This document shows positions 17,427 to 26,280 of a stretch of 48,620 nt of DNA, one piece after another. Each line of letters starts with the position of its first letter. The first letter of the stretch is position 1. Made by a program: the position numbers and the translations under genes. The stretch spans positions 2,254 through 50,873 of the forward strand of contig NZ_KV794273.1 in the NCBI RefSeq assembly GCF_001808705.1. Reading direction: 5' to 3'. The stretch comes from Streptococcus sp. HMSC074B11. GTDB lineage: Bacteria > Bacillota > Bacilli > Lactobacillales > Streptococcaceae. Below the pieces are notes generated by a model that saw only the letters and a list, made by a program, of their open reading frames with translations, had not been told where the DNA came from and did no database searches.

Positions 17427-17483
17427 TTTATCTCCTTCTATTTTCATGATGGTTTGATTGTCAAATTTTCGTTAACAAAGACT

Positions 17484-17512
17484 ATTATACCTTAAAATTA
17501 AAAATTTGACAA
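17484..17512 (-). promoter_or_regulatory. Promoter of the PhnA-type / Pr6Pr operon
   Basis: The minus strand has TTGTCA (17507-17512), a 17-nt spacer and a perfect TATAAT (17484-17489). Confidence 0.8.
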
Positions 17513-17517
17513 ATTGG

Positions 17518-17554
17518 TAAAAAACCGACTCACCACTATCGTGGTCAATCGGTT
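17518..17554 (-). terminator. Terminator of cmk
   Basis: A two-part stem (AACCGA/TCGGTT outer, ACCAC/GTGGT inner) is followed by TTTTTT on the minus strand, directly before the next promoter. Confidence 0.75.
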
Positions 17555-17565
17555 AAAATTTCAAA

Positions 17566-18237
17566 TTAAAAATGTTTGACTGCTTCTGATTTAATTTTTT
17601 CGACAACTTCTAAAATACTTAGCCCTGTCGTGTCCAGATAGATTGCATCATCTGCCTGCTTAAGAGGAGAAGTTTCACGATGACTATCTTTATAATCACG
17701 CGCAGCAATCTCTTCTTTCAAAGTTTCCAAATCTGTTTCGATCCCCTTTGAAAGATTTTCCTTATAACGTCGTTCTGCACGTTCATCCACTGAAGCAACA
17801 AGAAAAATCTTCAATTCAGCCTTAGGCAAGACCACTGTACCAATATCTCGACCATCCATGACGATTCCGCCTTGTTGGGCAATTTCTTGCTGGAGGGCTA
17901 CCAATTTTTCACGAATAGCTGGAATAGCTGCAAAAGCTGATACAGCATTAGTTACTTCATTTTCTCGGATTGGATTGGTAACATCAACGTCTCCAACAAA
18001 AACAAGCTGTTCTCCTGTTTCGGCACGACCAAAACTAATCGGATATTGTTCCAATAATTCAAGAAGTCGAGATGACTCTTCTGGGCTTACTTGGTTGTTT
18101 AAAGCAATGTAAGTCGCAGCACGATACATGGCACCTGTATCCAGATAAGTATAGCCAAAGTCCTTAGCGATAATCTTAGCTACTGTACTCTTACCACTTG
18201 AAGCTGGACCATCAATAGCGATCTGAATTGTTTTCAT
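17566..18237 (-). CDS. cmk: Cytidylate kinase
   Basis: 223 residues. P-loop GPASSGKST (10-18), a CMP-binding region including LDTGAMYRA and [10 protein letters not shown], and a lid region rich in Arg. It phosphorylates CMP and dCMP with ATP, feeding CTP and dCTP pools. It lies 8 nt downstream of the LysM surface protein gene, and both probably share one transcript. Confidence 0.97.
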   Translation of the reverse strand: MKTIQIAIDGPASSGKSTVAKIIAKDFGYTYLDTGAMYRAATYIALNNQVSPEESSRLLELLEQYPISFGRAETGEQLVFVGDVDVTNPIRENEVTNAVSAFAAIPAIREKLVALQQEIAQQGGIVMDGRDIGTVVLPKAELKIFLVASVDERAERRYKENLSKGIETDLETLKEEIAARDYKDSHRETSPLKQADDAIYLDTTGLSILEVVEKIKSEAVKHF

Positions 18238-18245
18238 TCTAACTC

Positions 18246-18734
18246 CTATCTTGTCTTAAGGACATCACCAGGATTTGCAAACCAAGTTCCTGAAGACATA
18301 TGACCAGGGTTCAAGGCTTCAAGCTGGGCAATAGAAATACCTGCTCTAGCTGCAATAGCTGCCTCACCTTCACCTGCAAGGACAGTAATGGTTCCCTCAG
18401 CATTTGTATGTTCCTCTGAACTACTTGAAGAAGTTGATTCTGCTTCAGAACTTGATGATTCAACTGAACTACTTGATGATGTTGAAGAAACTTCCTCTAC
18501 CTTAGGCGCAGAAGAATCATGGAAATCTTTCAAGGCTGCCGTACGATCACTTCCACCTGATGACAGGTAGATTAGAATGGCAATCATACCGACAACGATA
18601 ACAAAGAAAATACAAGCCAAAATCGTTAAAATACGATTAGCTCCTACTCCTGATTCCTTATTTCCTCTGCTTCTGCGTTCCGAACGACTTTCCTCGATGT
18701 CGTAAATATCTTCTTGCCATGGTTCCTTTTCCAT
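18246..18734 (-). CDS. LysM-containing membrane-anchored surface protein (SAG1386/EF1546 type)
   Basis: 162 residues: an acidic and basic cytoplasmic head, one transmembrane helix (about 34-54), a Ser/Glu-rich low-complexity linker (about 75-110) and a C-terminal LysM-like domain (about 112-160, containing [12 protein letters not shown]). The arrangement is a type II membrane protein that can hold peptidoglycan. It resembles the SAG1386/EF1546 surface proteins usually found next to cmk. Ribosome site AAGGAG. Divergent from the ferredoxin gene. Precise role unknown. Confidence 0.88.
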   Translation of the reverse strand: MEKEPWQEDIYDIEESRSERRSRGNKESGVGANRILTILACIFFVIVVGMIAILIYLSSGGSDRTAALKDFHDSSAPKVEEVSSTSSSSSVESSSSEAESTSSSSSEEHTNAEGTITVLAGEGEAAIAARAGISIAQLEALNPGHMSSGTWFANPGDVLKTR

Positions 18735-18744
18735 ACCTTACTCC

Positions 18745-18773
18745 TTGTTTTTTTTCTAATTTCTTATTACAAT
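18745..18773 (+). promoter_or_regulatory. Promoter of the ferredoxin gene
   Basis: TTGTTT (18745-18750), a 17-nt spacer and TACAAT (18768-18773). Six nucleotides separate the -10 from the ATG at 18780, predicting a leaderless transcript. Confidence 0.65.
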
Positions 18774-18779
18774 ATAAAT

Positions 18780-18977
18780 ATGAAAATCACACTTATACCT
18801 GAACGATGCATTGCCTGCGGGCTATGCCAAACCTATTCTGATTTATTTGATTACCATGATAATGGTATAGTGCGTTTCTATGATGATCCTAATCAACTAG
18901 AGAGAGACGTCCCAGCTAGTGAAGAGCTACTGGAAGCTGTAAAACAGTGTCCCACTCGCGCGCTCATCAAAGATTAA
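18780..18977 (+). CDS. Single-cluster 4Fe-4S ferredoxin
   Basis: 65 residues from the ATG at 18780. CIACGLC plus the later QCPT supply four cysteines for one [4Fe-4S] cluster, as in small Bacillus-type ferredoxins. It is a cytoplasmic electron carrier whose partner is not encoded nearby. A longer in-frame reading upstream would overlap the divergent LysM gene and has no ribosome site. There is no Shine-Dalgarno before this ATG either, but a -10 box sits 6 nt upstream. Confidence 0.9.
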   Translation: MKITLIPERCIACGLCQTYSDLFDYHDNGIVRFYDDPNQLERDVPASEELLEAVKQCPTRALIKD

Positions 18978-19079
18978 TTTGTCATCAGTGGTGATTCGAT
19001 TTCCAAATACCACTTCCTCTAGTTTAGCATATTTTTCCAGAAAATTATAGTCTTTTGAAGGACTTATTTTTAGCAAATC

Positions 19080-20012
19080 TTATCTTGACTCACTCTGTTC
19101 TTTTATCAGATAGAGGGGTCTTTTTTTCGTTTCCAGATAAATTTTACTGATATATTTTCCGAGAATCCCAATCGTCAATAATTGGACACCACCAAGAAAT
19201 AGAATGACAGCCATCAGAGAGGTCCAACCAGAAGTTGGATTGCCAAGTAAGAGAGTACGGACAACTACAAACAGTGTCATCACCAAAGCCAGAAAACATG
19301 ATGAAAGACCCGCAACAAAAGCTAATATCAAAGGAAAATCTGAAAAATTCACAATCCCTTCGATAGAGTAGAAAAAGAGTTGTCTAAAGCTCCAACTAGT
19401 CTTACCCGCCCGCCTTTCAACATTAGGGTATTCTAGATAGTGAGTGTGAAAACCAACCCAGGCAAAGAGCCCTTTGGAAAAGCGATTGTATTCTGTCAAT
19501 TCCAACACTGCATCCACAACTGTTCTTCTCATCATTCGAAAATCACGGACACCCGATGGAAGAGCCACTGGGCTAATTTTTTGCATGAAACGATAAAAAA
19601 GATCGGCGCAGAAACTACGTAAAACGGGTTCCCCGTCTCGACTAGTTCTCCTAGTTCCAACACAATCCAAGTCTGGATTCTGATCTAGTAGTTCTTTCAT
19701 CTCAAGCAAGAGGCTTGGTGGATCCTGAAGGTCTGCATCCATAACCACCACCAAATCTCCACTTGCTTGTTGTAAACCTGCATATATGGCCGCTTCCTTC
19801 CCAAAATTTCGCGAGAAAGAGATATAATGTACTGCAGCATTTTTCTCTCGATAAACCTTTAGAACGTCCAAAGTCTTATCAGTCGAACCATCATCTACAA
19901 AAATGTATTCGATTTCTGTTCCCAAATCTGGGATCAGTACTTCAAGAGTTTGATAAAAAAGAGGAAGTACTTCCTCTTCGTTTAAACATGGGACTATGAT
20001 TGAAATCATCAT
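19080..20012 (-). CDS. GT2-family polyprenol-phosphate-type glycosyltransferase
   Basis: About 310 residues. The start is taken at one of two adjacent ATGs (20012 or 20009) just after the galE stop; longer in-frame reading would lie inside galE. The N-terminal GT-A domain begins ISIIVPCLNEEE and has VDDGSTD and MDADLQDPP nucleotide-sugar and metal motifs. Two C-terminal helices (in FPLILAFVAGLSS and VILFLGGVQLLTIGILG) resemble GtrB/DPM1-like enzymes that load glucose or another sugar on undecaprenyl phosphate. Adjacency to galE suggests UDP-Glc or UDP-Gal use. It likely serves envelope glycan decoration, by inference. Confidence 0.9.
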   Translation of the reverse strand: MMISIIVPCLNEEEVLPLFYQTLEVLIPDLGTEIEYIFVDDGSTDKTLDVLKVYREKNAAVHYISFSRNFGKEAAIYAGLQQASGDLVVVMDADLQDPPSLLLEMKELLDQNPDLDCVGTRRTSRDGEPVLRSFCADLFYRFMQKISPVALPSGVRDFRMMRRTVVDAVLELTEYNRFSKGLFAWVGFHTHYLEYPNVERRAGKTSWSFRQLFFYSIEGIVNFSDFPLILAFVAGLSSCFLALVMTLFVVVRTLLLGNPTSGWTSLMAVILFLGGVQLLTIGILGKYISKIYLETKKRPLYLIKEQSESR

Positions 20013-20013
20013 C

Positions 20014-21033
20014 TTAGTCTTCAAATCCATTTGGATGTTGACTTTGCCAACGCCATGCGTCTTGACACATCTCTGTAATACCAAGTTCTGCTTCCCATCC
20101 TAGCTCTTCCTTAGCTTTTGCTGGATCTGAGTAGCAAGCTGCAATGTCACCTGGGCGACGTTCAACAATACGATATGGAATAGGACGTCCGACTGCTTTT
20201 TCCATATTTTGGATAATTTCAAGAACTGAGTAGCCTTTTCCTGTACCAAGGTTGTAAATGTTTAGTCCTGAACCTTTATGAAGCTTCTTAAGTGCCGCAA
20301 CGTGCCCTTTTGCTAGGTCAACGACGTGGATATAGTCACGTACACCTGTTCCATCTTCAGTATCGTAGTCGTCTCCAAAGACCTGAACTTGTTCCAACTT
20401 ACCAACTGCAACTTGTGTCACATATGGAAGAAGGTTATTTGGAATACCGTTTGGATTTTCACCCAAATCACCGCTCTTATGCGCACCAATTGGGTTGAAG
20501 TAACGAAGTAAGACAACGTTCCACTCTGAATCTGCTTTATGGATATCTGTCAAGATTTCTTCCAGCATAAGCTTGGTACGGCCATAAGGGTTGGTAGCTG
20601 AAAGTGGGAAATCTTCTAGGATTGGAACAGTATGTGGATCTCCATAAACTGTTGCTGAAGAACTGAAGATAATGTTCTTACAGTTTGTCTCTTCCATAAC
20701 TTTCAAGAGACTGACAGTTCCAGCGATATTGTTATCATAGTAGGCAAGTGGGATACGTGTAGACTCACCTACAGCTTTCAAACCAGCAAAATGAATCACA
20801 CCTGTTGGCTCTTCGTGTTTGAAAATATCGCGAAGTGTATCCGTATCTCGGATATCAGCTTCATAAAAAGGAATCTCAACTCCTGTAATTCTTTCCACTA
20901 CTTCAAGACTTTTACGACTACTGTTTACCAAATTATCCACGACAACTACTTGGTGTCCAGCTTGGACCAATTCAATGACAGTGTGAGTTCCGATAAAACC
21001 TGCTCCACCTGTTACCAGAATTTTTTCTTGCAT
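20014..21033 (-). CDS. galE: UDP-glucose 4-epimerase
   Basis: 339 residues, standard length. The NAD-binding GGAGFIGTH lies near the N-terminus, and the SDR catalytic pair sits in NPYGRTK (Tyr and Lys), preceded by FSSSATVYG. It interconverts UDP-glucose and UDP-galactose in the cytoplasm. No other Leloir genes are adjacent; it pairs with a GT2 transferase, suggesting a role in glycan precursor supply. Ribosome site TTGAGGAAAT. Confidence 0.97.
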   Translation of the reverse strand: MQEKILVTGGAGFIGTHTVIELVQAGHQVVVVDNLVNSSRKSLEVVERITGVEIPFYEADIRDTDTLRDIFKHEEPTGVIHFAGLKAVGESTRIPLAYYDNNIAGTVSLLKVMEETNCKNIIFSSSATVYGDPHTVPILEDFPLSATNPYGRTKLMLEEILTDIHKADSEWNVVLLRYFNPIGAHKSGDLGENPNGIPNNLLPYVTQVAVGKLEQVQVFGDDYDTEDGTGVRDYIHVVDLAKGHVAALKKLHKGSGLNIYNLGTGKGYSVLEIIQNMEKAVGRPIPYRIVERRPGDIAACYSDPAKAKEELGWEAELGITEMCQDAWRWQSQHPNGFED

Positions 21034-21065
21034 TTTATTTCCTCAATTCTTGGATTATTTTTTTC

Positions 21066-21113
21066 ATTTTACCATTTTTGATAGGGAAAGTCATTTACTT
21101 TCCTAAGACTATC
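21066..21113 (-). promoter_or_regulatory. galE promoter with overlapping inverted repeat
   Basis: The minus strand has ATGACT (21089-21094), 17 nt and an extended -10 TGGTAAAAT (hexamer 21066-21071). A nested inverted repeat (GATAG..GGAAAG / CTTTCC-CTATC, 21080-21113) covers the -35 and spacer. No T-run follows, so it looks more like an operator than a terminator. Confidence 0.45.
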
Positions 21114-21136
21114 GTAAAAACTAGGTAAAAGGTTTA

Positions 21137-22234
21137 CTATTGTTTCTTTTGAATGTATCTTTCAGTCGGATAATCTGCTGGATCCAATACTCCTTTTCTC
21201 CCTTGAAGCATTTGAGCTAGATGATAACCGATAATAGGACCAGTCGTTAACCCTGAAGATCCTAGACCACTTGCTGTATAGACTCCTGATAAGTTTGGAA
21301 CCTGTCCGAAAAATGGAGAAAAGTCACTCGTATAAGCCCGAATTCCTACACGTTCACCAGATAAAACTGCATCCTTTAAACTCGGATAAAATGGACTCGC
21401 TACCTCAGCCATTTGTTGGAGCAAATTTTTATTGACTGTAAGATCAAATCCCATGTCATTCTCATGGGTAGCTCCTAGAGATAACTTACCTCCAGGAAAT
21501 GGTATCAAATCCCACTCACCTTCCGGCATGACAACAGGATAGCTTGCCATGTCTAAATCAACCTGATAATCTCTAAGTTGACCTTTTTGAGGACGAACAT
21601 CCACCTCATAGCCTAAAGGCTCCAAAATGTGTTCAAGCCAAGCTCCCGTAGATAAAATTACTTGATCAAACATTTGATTGTCTATCTGATAACCTGATAA
21701 TAAAGGAGTTAGACTAACCTCTTTCTTTACGACCTTAACCTGACTGGCATCCAGTAAACGACTCACTAGGAGTTGCCCATCTACTCGAGCTCCACCAGAA
21801 GCATAAAGCAATCTCTCAAATCCCTTTAGACCAGAGAATAACTTACTCGCAGATTCTTGATCCAGAATGGCTAATTTCCCTATTAAGGGAGATTCATCTC
21901 TACGTTGCAAGGCTAGTTGATAGAGTTCCTCTAGTTTGGACTCATCTTTTTTAAGAAGAAAGACTCCTGAGCGTTGGTAAAAATCAACTTTTTGACCCGA
22001 TTTTTCTAGGTCAGCTAATAAATCTACATAGAAATCAGCTCCTAGGCGCGCCATCTTATACCAAGCCTTATTGCGTCGTTTAGAAAACCAGGGGCTTATA
22101 ATTCCTGCCGCTGCCTTGGTCGCTTGTCCGTGCCCATGATCAAAGACAGTTACTTCGATATCAGTTTCTTTATAAAGATAGTAGGCAGCCGTTGCCCCTA
22201 CAATTCCTGCTCCTACAATGGCAACTTTTTTCAT
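21137..22234 (-). CDS. FAD-dependent oxidoreductase, DadA/glycine-oxidase type
   Basis: 365 residues. The N-terminal Rossmann motif VAIVGAGIVGATAAYYL binds FAD, and the C-terminal GLGSSGLTTGPIIG segment completes the FAD fold of the DAO family. Members oxidise D-amino acids, glycine or N-methylated amines; the substrate is not readable here. It is third in the trmK / Nif3-like / oxidoreductase operon (16-nt gap), with GAAGG before the ATG. Confidence 0.9.
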   Translation of the reverse strand: MKKVAIVGAGIVGATAAYYLYKETDIEVTVFDHGHGQATKAAAGIISPWFSKRRNKAWYKMARLGADFYVDLLADLEKSGQKVDFYQRSGVFLLKKDESKLEELYQLALQRRDESPLIGKLAILDQESASKLFSGLKGFERLLYASGGARVDGQLLVSRLLDASQVKVVKKEVSLTPLLSGYQIDNQMFDQVILSTGAWLEHILEPLGYEVDVRPQKGQLRDYQVDLDMASYPVVMPEGEWDLIPFPGGKLSLGATHENDMGFDLTVNKNLLQQMAEVASPFYPSLKDAVLSGERVGIRAYTSDFSPFFGQVPNLSGVYTASGLGSSGLTTGPIIGYHLAQMLQGRKGVLDPADYPTERYIQKKQ

Positions 22235-22250
22235 TGTCTTTACCTTCTAA

Positions 22251-23048
22251 CTAGATATGATGGAATGGATTGGTGGATGCCTGACTTGCGATAACCTCTA
22301 AAGGCCAATCATTTTCTTCCTTCCATTCGTTCAGGAACGCTGCAATTTTTTCAACAAAGAGAACTTCAATATAGTGTCCTGGGTCCAGAGCCAACAAACC
22401 GTCTGACAACATATCTTGGGCAGTGTGGTAATAGATGTCACCAGTAATGTAAACATCTGCTTCTTTTGCCAAAGCATCAGAGTAGAAAGACTGCCCACTG
22501 CCGCCACAAATAGCCACTCTTGAGATTGTCTTTTGCAATTCAGTCTCTTTATAATACACCATTCGAAGGCTATCTAGATCAAAGATTTCCTTAACATGAT
22601 CTGCAAATTCTTTAAATGTTTGAGGTCTAATAGTTCCAATACGTCCGATCCCACGTTCAGGACCTGTCTCCTGTAGGTACGTTGTATCCTTAATATCTAA
22701 CAATTGGCAGAACCAATCATTAAGACCATTTTCAACGATATCAATGTTTGTATGACTGACGTAAACTGCAATATCATGCTTGATGAGGTCGATATAAATT
22801 TGATTTTGAGGGCGACTAGCTACCAAGTCCTTGATAGGACGAAAGATAGGCGCGTGCTTGACGATAATCAAATCGATACCCTTTTCAATTGCTTCAGCGA
22901 CTGTCTCTTCACGAATATCAAGGGCAACCATGACCCTTTTGATTTCCTTGTCTAGGGTACCAATTTGCAGACCACGACTATCACCTTCCATAGAAAATTC
23001 TTGTGGACAATAAGTTTCATAACGCTTAATCACTTCACTTGCTTTCAT
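22251..23048 (-). CDS. Nif3-like dinuclear metal protein (YqfO family)
   Basis: 265 residues from the ATG at 23048, which has an excellent ribosome site (AAGGAGGTG) and matches the family N-terminus ([11 protein letters not shown]). Motifs include KHAPIF and DPGHYIE with His/Glu residues that bind two metals in the hexameric Nif3 family. It could be a GTP cyclohydrolase-like or hydrolase enzyme; function not settled. Its start overlaps the trmK end by 14 nt, a conserved pairing in Firmicutes. Confidence 0.93.
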   Translation of the reverse strand: MKASEVIKRYETYCPQEFSMEGDSRGLQIGTLDKEIKRVMVALDIREETVAEAIEKGIDLIIVKHAPIFRPIKDLVASRPQNQIYIDLIKHDIAVYVSHTNIDIVENGLNDWFCQLLDIKDTTYLQETGPERGIGRIGTIRPQTFKEFADHVKEIFDLDSLRMVYYKETELQKTISRVAICGGSGQSFYSDALAKEADVYITGDIYYHTAQDMLSDGLLALDPGHYIEVLFVEKIAAFLNEWKEENDWPLEVIASQASTNPFHHI

Positions 23049-23712
23049 GAAGCACCTCCTTGATGGCTTGAATTTTATCTGCCAGAACCTGACGTTCTTC
23101 TTGATTTTTTTCTGGAATTTGACTAAGGGCAAACTCAAGCTTGCTGGCTTCTTTTTGCCATTTCTGAACAAATACGGGACTGACTTCTTTGGGCAAGAAT
23201 GGACCAAAGCGGGTATCTCTTTCTGACAATTTCATTTCACCAGCTTCTGCAACTATGATCTCGTAAAATTTCCCAGCTTCTTCTAGGATACTTTCTGCCA
23301 TAATTTGAAAACCGTGCTCTTGTAGCCAGCTGCGTAACTCATCTTCTCGGTTATTTGGTTGAAGAATCAAACGCTCAACATTGGCTAGTTTGTCCAATCC
23401 TTCTTCTAATATCGTAGCAATCAAGTGACCTCCCATCCCAGCAATAGTGATAACAGAAACCTGGTCACTTTCTTCGAAAGCTGCTAAACCATTGGCTAAA
23501 CGAACCTGAATTTTCTCAGTCAAGCCATGGCTCTCAACATTTTTTACAGCAGATTGATAAGGACCTACTACTACCTCTCCTGCAATAGCACGTTCAATAC
23601 GACCTTTTTCAACTAGTTCAATCGGTAAATAAGCATGGTCGCTACCGACGTCCAGCAAAACAGCTCCTTGGGGAACAAAAGAAGCTACTGTTTCTAATCT
23701 CTTTGAAATCAT
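23035..23712 (-). CDS. trmK: tRNA (adenine(22)-N1)-methyltransferase
   Basis: 225 residues, as in B. subtilis TrmK. The SAM-binding motif [16 protein letters not shown] (about 20-35) and the later ITIAGMGG and LQPNNRE segments fit. The enzyme makes m1A22 in tRNA. It is the first gene of the operon with the Nif3-like protein. Promoter: extended -10 TGGTATAAT at 23746-23754. Confidence 0.95.
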   Translation of the reverse strand: MISKRLETVASFVPQGAVLLDVGSDHAYLPIELVEKGRIERAIAGEVVVGPYQSAVKNVESHGLTEKIQVRLANGLAAFEESDQVSVITIAGMGGHLIATILEEGLDKLANVERLILQPNNREDELRSWLQEHGFQIMAESILEEAGKFYEIIVAEAGEMKLSERDTRFGPFLPKEVSPVFVQKWQKEASKLEFALSQIPEKNQEERQVLADKIQAIKEVLHESK

Positions 23713-23745
23713 CTTCTCTCACTTTCAAAAACTCTATTTCCCTTT

Positions 23746-23754
23746 ATTATACCA
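23746..23754 (-). promoter_or_regulatory. Extended -10 promoter of trmK operon
   Basis: The minus strand reads TGGTATAAT, about 30 nt before the ATG; weak -35. Confidence 0.6.
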
Positions 23755-23780
23755 TATTTTATCTAGCAGTCCTGCACCTA

Positions 23781-23811
23781 AAAAAGACCGCAATCATGGA
23801 TTGCAGTCTTT
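23781..23811 (-). terminator. Terminator of the P-type ATPase gene
   Basis: AAAGAC-GCAATC stem with one mismatch and loop of 3 nt; TTTTTT follows on the minus strand. Confidence 0.8.
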
Positions 23812-23813
23812 CT

Positions 23814-26150
23814 TTATCTTTTAACTTGATAACGACTTGTCAGTATGAAAATCACAATAAAGACGAGCATCATAATACCATAGACAGGCAATGTTTGACC
23901 TGTAAGTGTTGAAATTTCAAGCAATTTTTGGATTCTTGGAAATAGAGCTGTCCCAAGGAAGCCACCTATTGACCAAATAATCAAAAGTACACGCCACAGG
24001 CTAAATGGCAAGCAGGCTCTAACTACAGACATGAAACCAATCGATGCCAACAGATAATACAAAAGTGTCGAAATTTCAATGGCTGACCAGCTTTGACTGG
24101 TTCCAAAAATTTTAACAAAGAGAACACTAAAGACTACCATCAAGGCACTTGGTAAAGCTCGAAGCATGGATTTTCTGAGGAAGTTTTGTTCCACAGGTTT
24201 GATATTTCGTTCAAAAGTTAATACAAACGGTGGGAATCCTTCCACAAACTGGTCAATCATGGTTATCTGAATCGGAATGAATGGGAAAATCAAAATCCAT
24301 TCAGTACGTCCCAACAATGCACTCGCAATACAGATAACTGCTAACAAGAAAGAATAGATGGTCTTAATTAAGAAAATTGGAGCAATGTGGGCAATGTTAT
24401 TGACCACACGACGACCTTCGAAGAGAATCTCAGGAACATCATTGAAATCTGAATTCAAGAGGACCAGATTTGCAATCTGACGAGTTGCTGGGTCTCCTTC
24501 AGCCATAACAATGGAACAGTCTGCCTCACGGAGAGCTAGGATATCATTGACACCATCCCCTGTCATTGCTGTAGTATGTCCTGCTTTTTTCAGAGTTTGG
24601 ATGATTAGTTTCTTTTGATGAGGCGAGACACGTCCGAAAATGGCTGTCTCCTCAGCCATGGCAACCAACTCTTCATCAGTAATTTTCGAACAATCTACAT
24701 AACTCTGATAGTCTGCAAAACCTGCTTTTTGGGCAATACTTGAAACAGTGACTGGATTATCACCAGAGATAATTTTCAATCCCACTTCCTGAGAACGAAG
24801 ATAGTCTAGCGTCTCAGCAGCACCTTCTCGAATCGGATCTAGAATCTCAAGCAAAGCCAAAGCCTGAATATCAGATGGCTTTTGCGGCTTGTGATGGTCA
24901 AGTTTTTCTTGACTGAGCGCTAACACCAAGACACGAGATCCTCGTTCAAGAGCTTCTCTAGCTTCAGAAACTTCAGCACCCAACAACATCTCCGGTGCGC
25001 CTAGGAAAACAGTTCCTAGACCTTCCAACTCCATTGCTCCCCATTTTCGATCACTTGAAAATGGAAGGCTAGAAATCATCGGATAAGCTACCTCTCCCGC
25101 AAAACGCTTTCGAATAGCTTGAGCTGTTGGATTTTTATCCTCACTGTGTGCCATATAACTAGTTAGTATTTTGACAATGGCATCTTGATCGTAAGCTTGA
25201 GTAAGAGGAAAGACCGTCTCAACCTGCATCTTCCCTTGTGTGATTGTCCCTGTCTTATCCAAGCAGAGCATATCCACGCGTGCTAAGGTCTCAACAGAAT
25301 ACATCTCCTGTACCAAAACCTTTTTCAAACCAAGCTTGATAACAGCGGTTAAGAGAGAGGTGATAGTCAAGAGCGCGATTCCCTTAGGCAACATCCCCAA
25401 AAGGGCTGTAGATGAATTCACTACAGAAGACTTCAGTGGTAAACCTTTCAAGACCAAAGCTTCAAGCAAAAGAGCAATTCCAAATGGAATAATGACTTTC
25501 CCAGTAAAGCCAGCTAACTGGTCTAGCGATTTCATGATACGTGAGTTGATCGGTTTAACAGTCTTAGCTTCAAGCATGAGTTTGGCTGCATAGTTATCTA
25601 CCCCTACATGATGAACTTGAGCAATGACAGAGCCACTTGCAAGAAAGCTACCTGACAACATTAGGTCTTCTACTTCTTTTTGCACCAAGTCGCTCTCGCC
25701 CGTTAACATGGCTTCATTGACTTCTGCAAAACCTTCTAATACAATGGCATCACTTGGAATCTGATCTCCTGCTGACAAGCGAATCACATCGTCTAAAACA
25801 AGTTCTTCAGGGTCCAAAGCTATCTCTTGTCCATCACGAATTGTCGTAATTTTTTCTTTATTCAAGAGATTGAGTTTATCAACCATATGTTTAGCTCGTA
25901 GCTCAGTTACAATCCCAGAAAATGCATTAAAGCAGATAACCGCAAAGAAAACTAGGTTACTCCAGGCTTGAACAAATGCGAGTGCTAAGGCAATAGCAAA
26001 GTTTAAAGCATTGAAGAGAGTAAAAACATTTCGTTTTACAATCTGCCAAGTACTGGTACTAGCTGATGCTTTGAAATCATTGACTTGCCCCTGTTTCTGA
26101 CGTTCATTAACTTCTGATTGGCTTAAGCCTATAATTTTATTTTTATCCAT
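23814..26150 (-). CDS. exp7: Exp7-like P-type cation-transporting ATPase
   Basis: 778 residues from the ATG at 26150. Actuator TGES (about 150), phosphorylation site DKTGTIT (Asp near 298) and hinge GDGVND are all present, with about eight to ten membrane helices. The fourth-helix motif reads LPKGI where Ca-type pumps have PEGL. It matches the poorly characterised subfamily typified by pneumococcal Exp7; the transported ion is unknown. The ATG at 26162 is rejected because it falls within the likely -10 region. A TATGAT box ends 7 nt before 26150 and no good ribosome site exists, so the mRNA may be leaderless. Divergent from plsC. Confidence 0.92.
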   Translation of the reverse strand: MDKNKIIGLSQSEVNERQKQGQVNDFKASASTSTWQIVKRNVFTLFNALNFAIALALAFVQAWSNLVFFAVICFNAFSGIVTELRAKHMVDKLNLLNKEKITTIRDGQEIALDPEELVLDDVIRLSAGDQIPSDAIVLEGFAEVNEAMLTGESDLVQKEVEDLMLSGSFLASGSVIAQVHHVGVDNYAAKLMLEAKTVKPINSRIMKSLDQLAGFTGKVIIPFGIALLLEALVLKGLPLKSSVVNSSTALLGMLPKGIALLTITSLLTAVIKLGLKKVLVQEMYSVETLARVDMLCLDKTGTITQGKMQVETVFPLTQAYDQDAIVKILTSYMAHSEDKNPTAQAIRKRFAGEVAYPMISSLPFSSDRKWGAMELEGLGTVFLGAPEMLLGAEVSEAREALERGSRVLVLALSQEKLDHHKPQKPSDIQALALLEILDPIREGAAETLDYLRSQEVGLKIISGDNPVTVSSIAQKAGFADYQSYVDCSKITDEELVAMAEETAIFGRVSPHQKKLIIQTLKKAGHTTAMTGDGVNDILALREADCSIVMAEGDPATRQIANLVLLNSDFNDVPEILFEGRRVVNNIAHIAPIFLIKTIYSFLLAVICIASALLGRTEWILIFPFIPIQITMIDQFVEGFPPFVLTFERNIKPVEQNFLRKSMLRALPSALMVVFSVLFVKIFGTSQSWSAIEISTLLYYLLASIGFMSVVRACLPFSLWRVLLIIWSIGGFLGTALFPRIQKLLEISTLTGQTLPVYGIMMLVFIVIFILTSRYQVKR

Positions 26151-26157
26151 ACTCTCT

Positions 26158-26166
26158 ATCATATCA
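26158..26166 (-). promoter_or_regulatory. Extended -10 promoter of the Exp7-like gene
   Basis: The minus strand reads TGATATGAT (hexamer 26158-26163), 7 nt from the start codon. The -35 is not evident. Confidence 0.5.
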
Positions 26167-26224
26167 TTTTTTTTTGAATAATTCTAATTTCATATAAAGA
26201 GCTTTTCCGTCTATACAAAAAAAT

Positions 26225-26253
26225 TTGCCTGTCCTACAACGATAAGGTATAAT
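26225..26253 (+). promoter_or_regulatory. Promoter of the acyltransferase gene
   Basis: TTGCCT (26225-26230), 17-nt spacer, TATAAT (26248-26253); AAGGAG follows 5 nt before the ATG. Confidence 0.75.
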
Positions 26254-26280
26254 AAAAGAAAGAAATTTGAAGGAGACACC

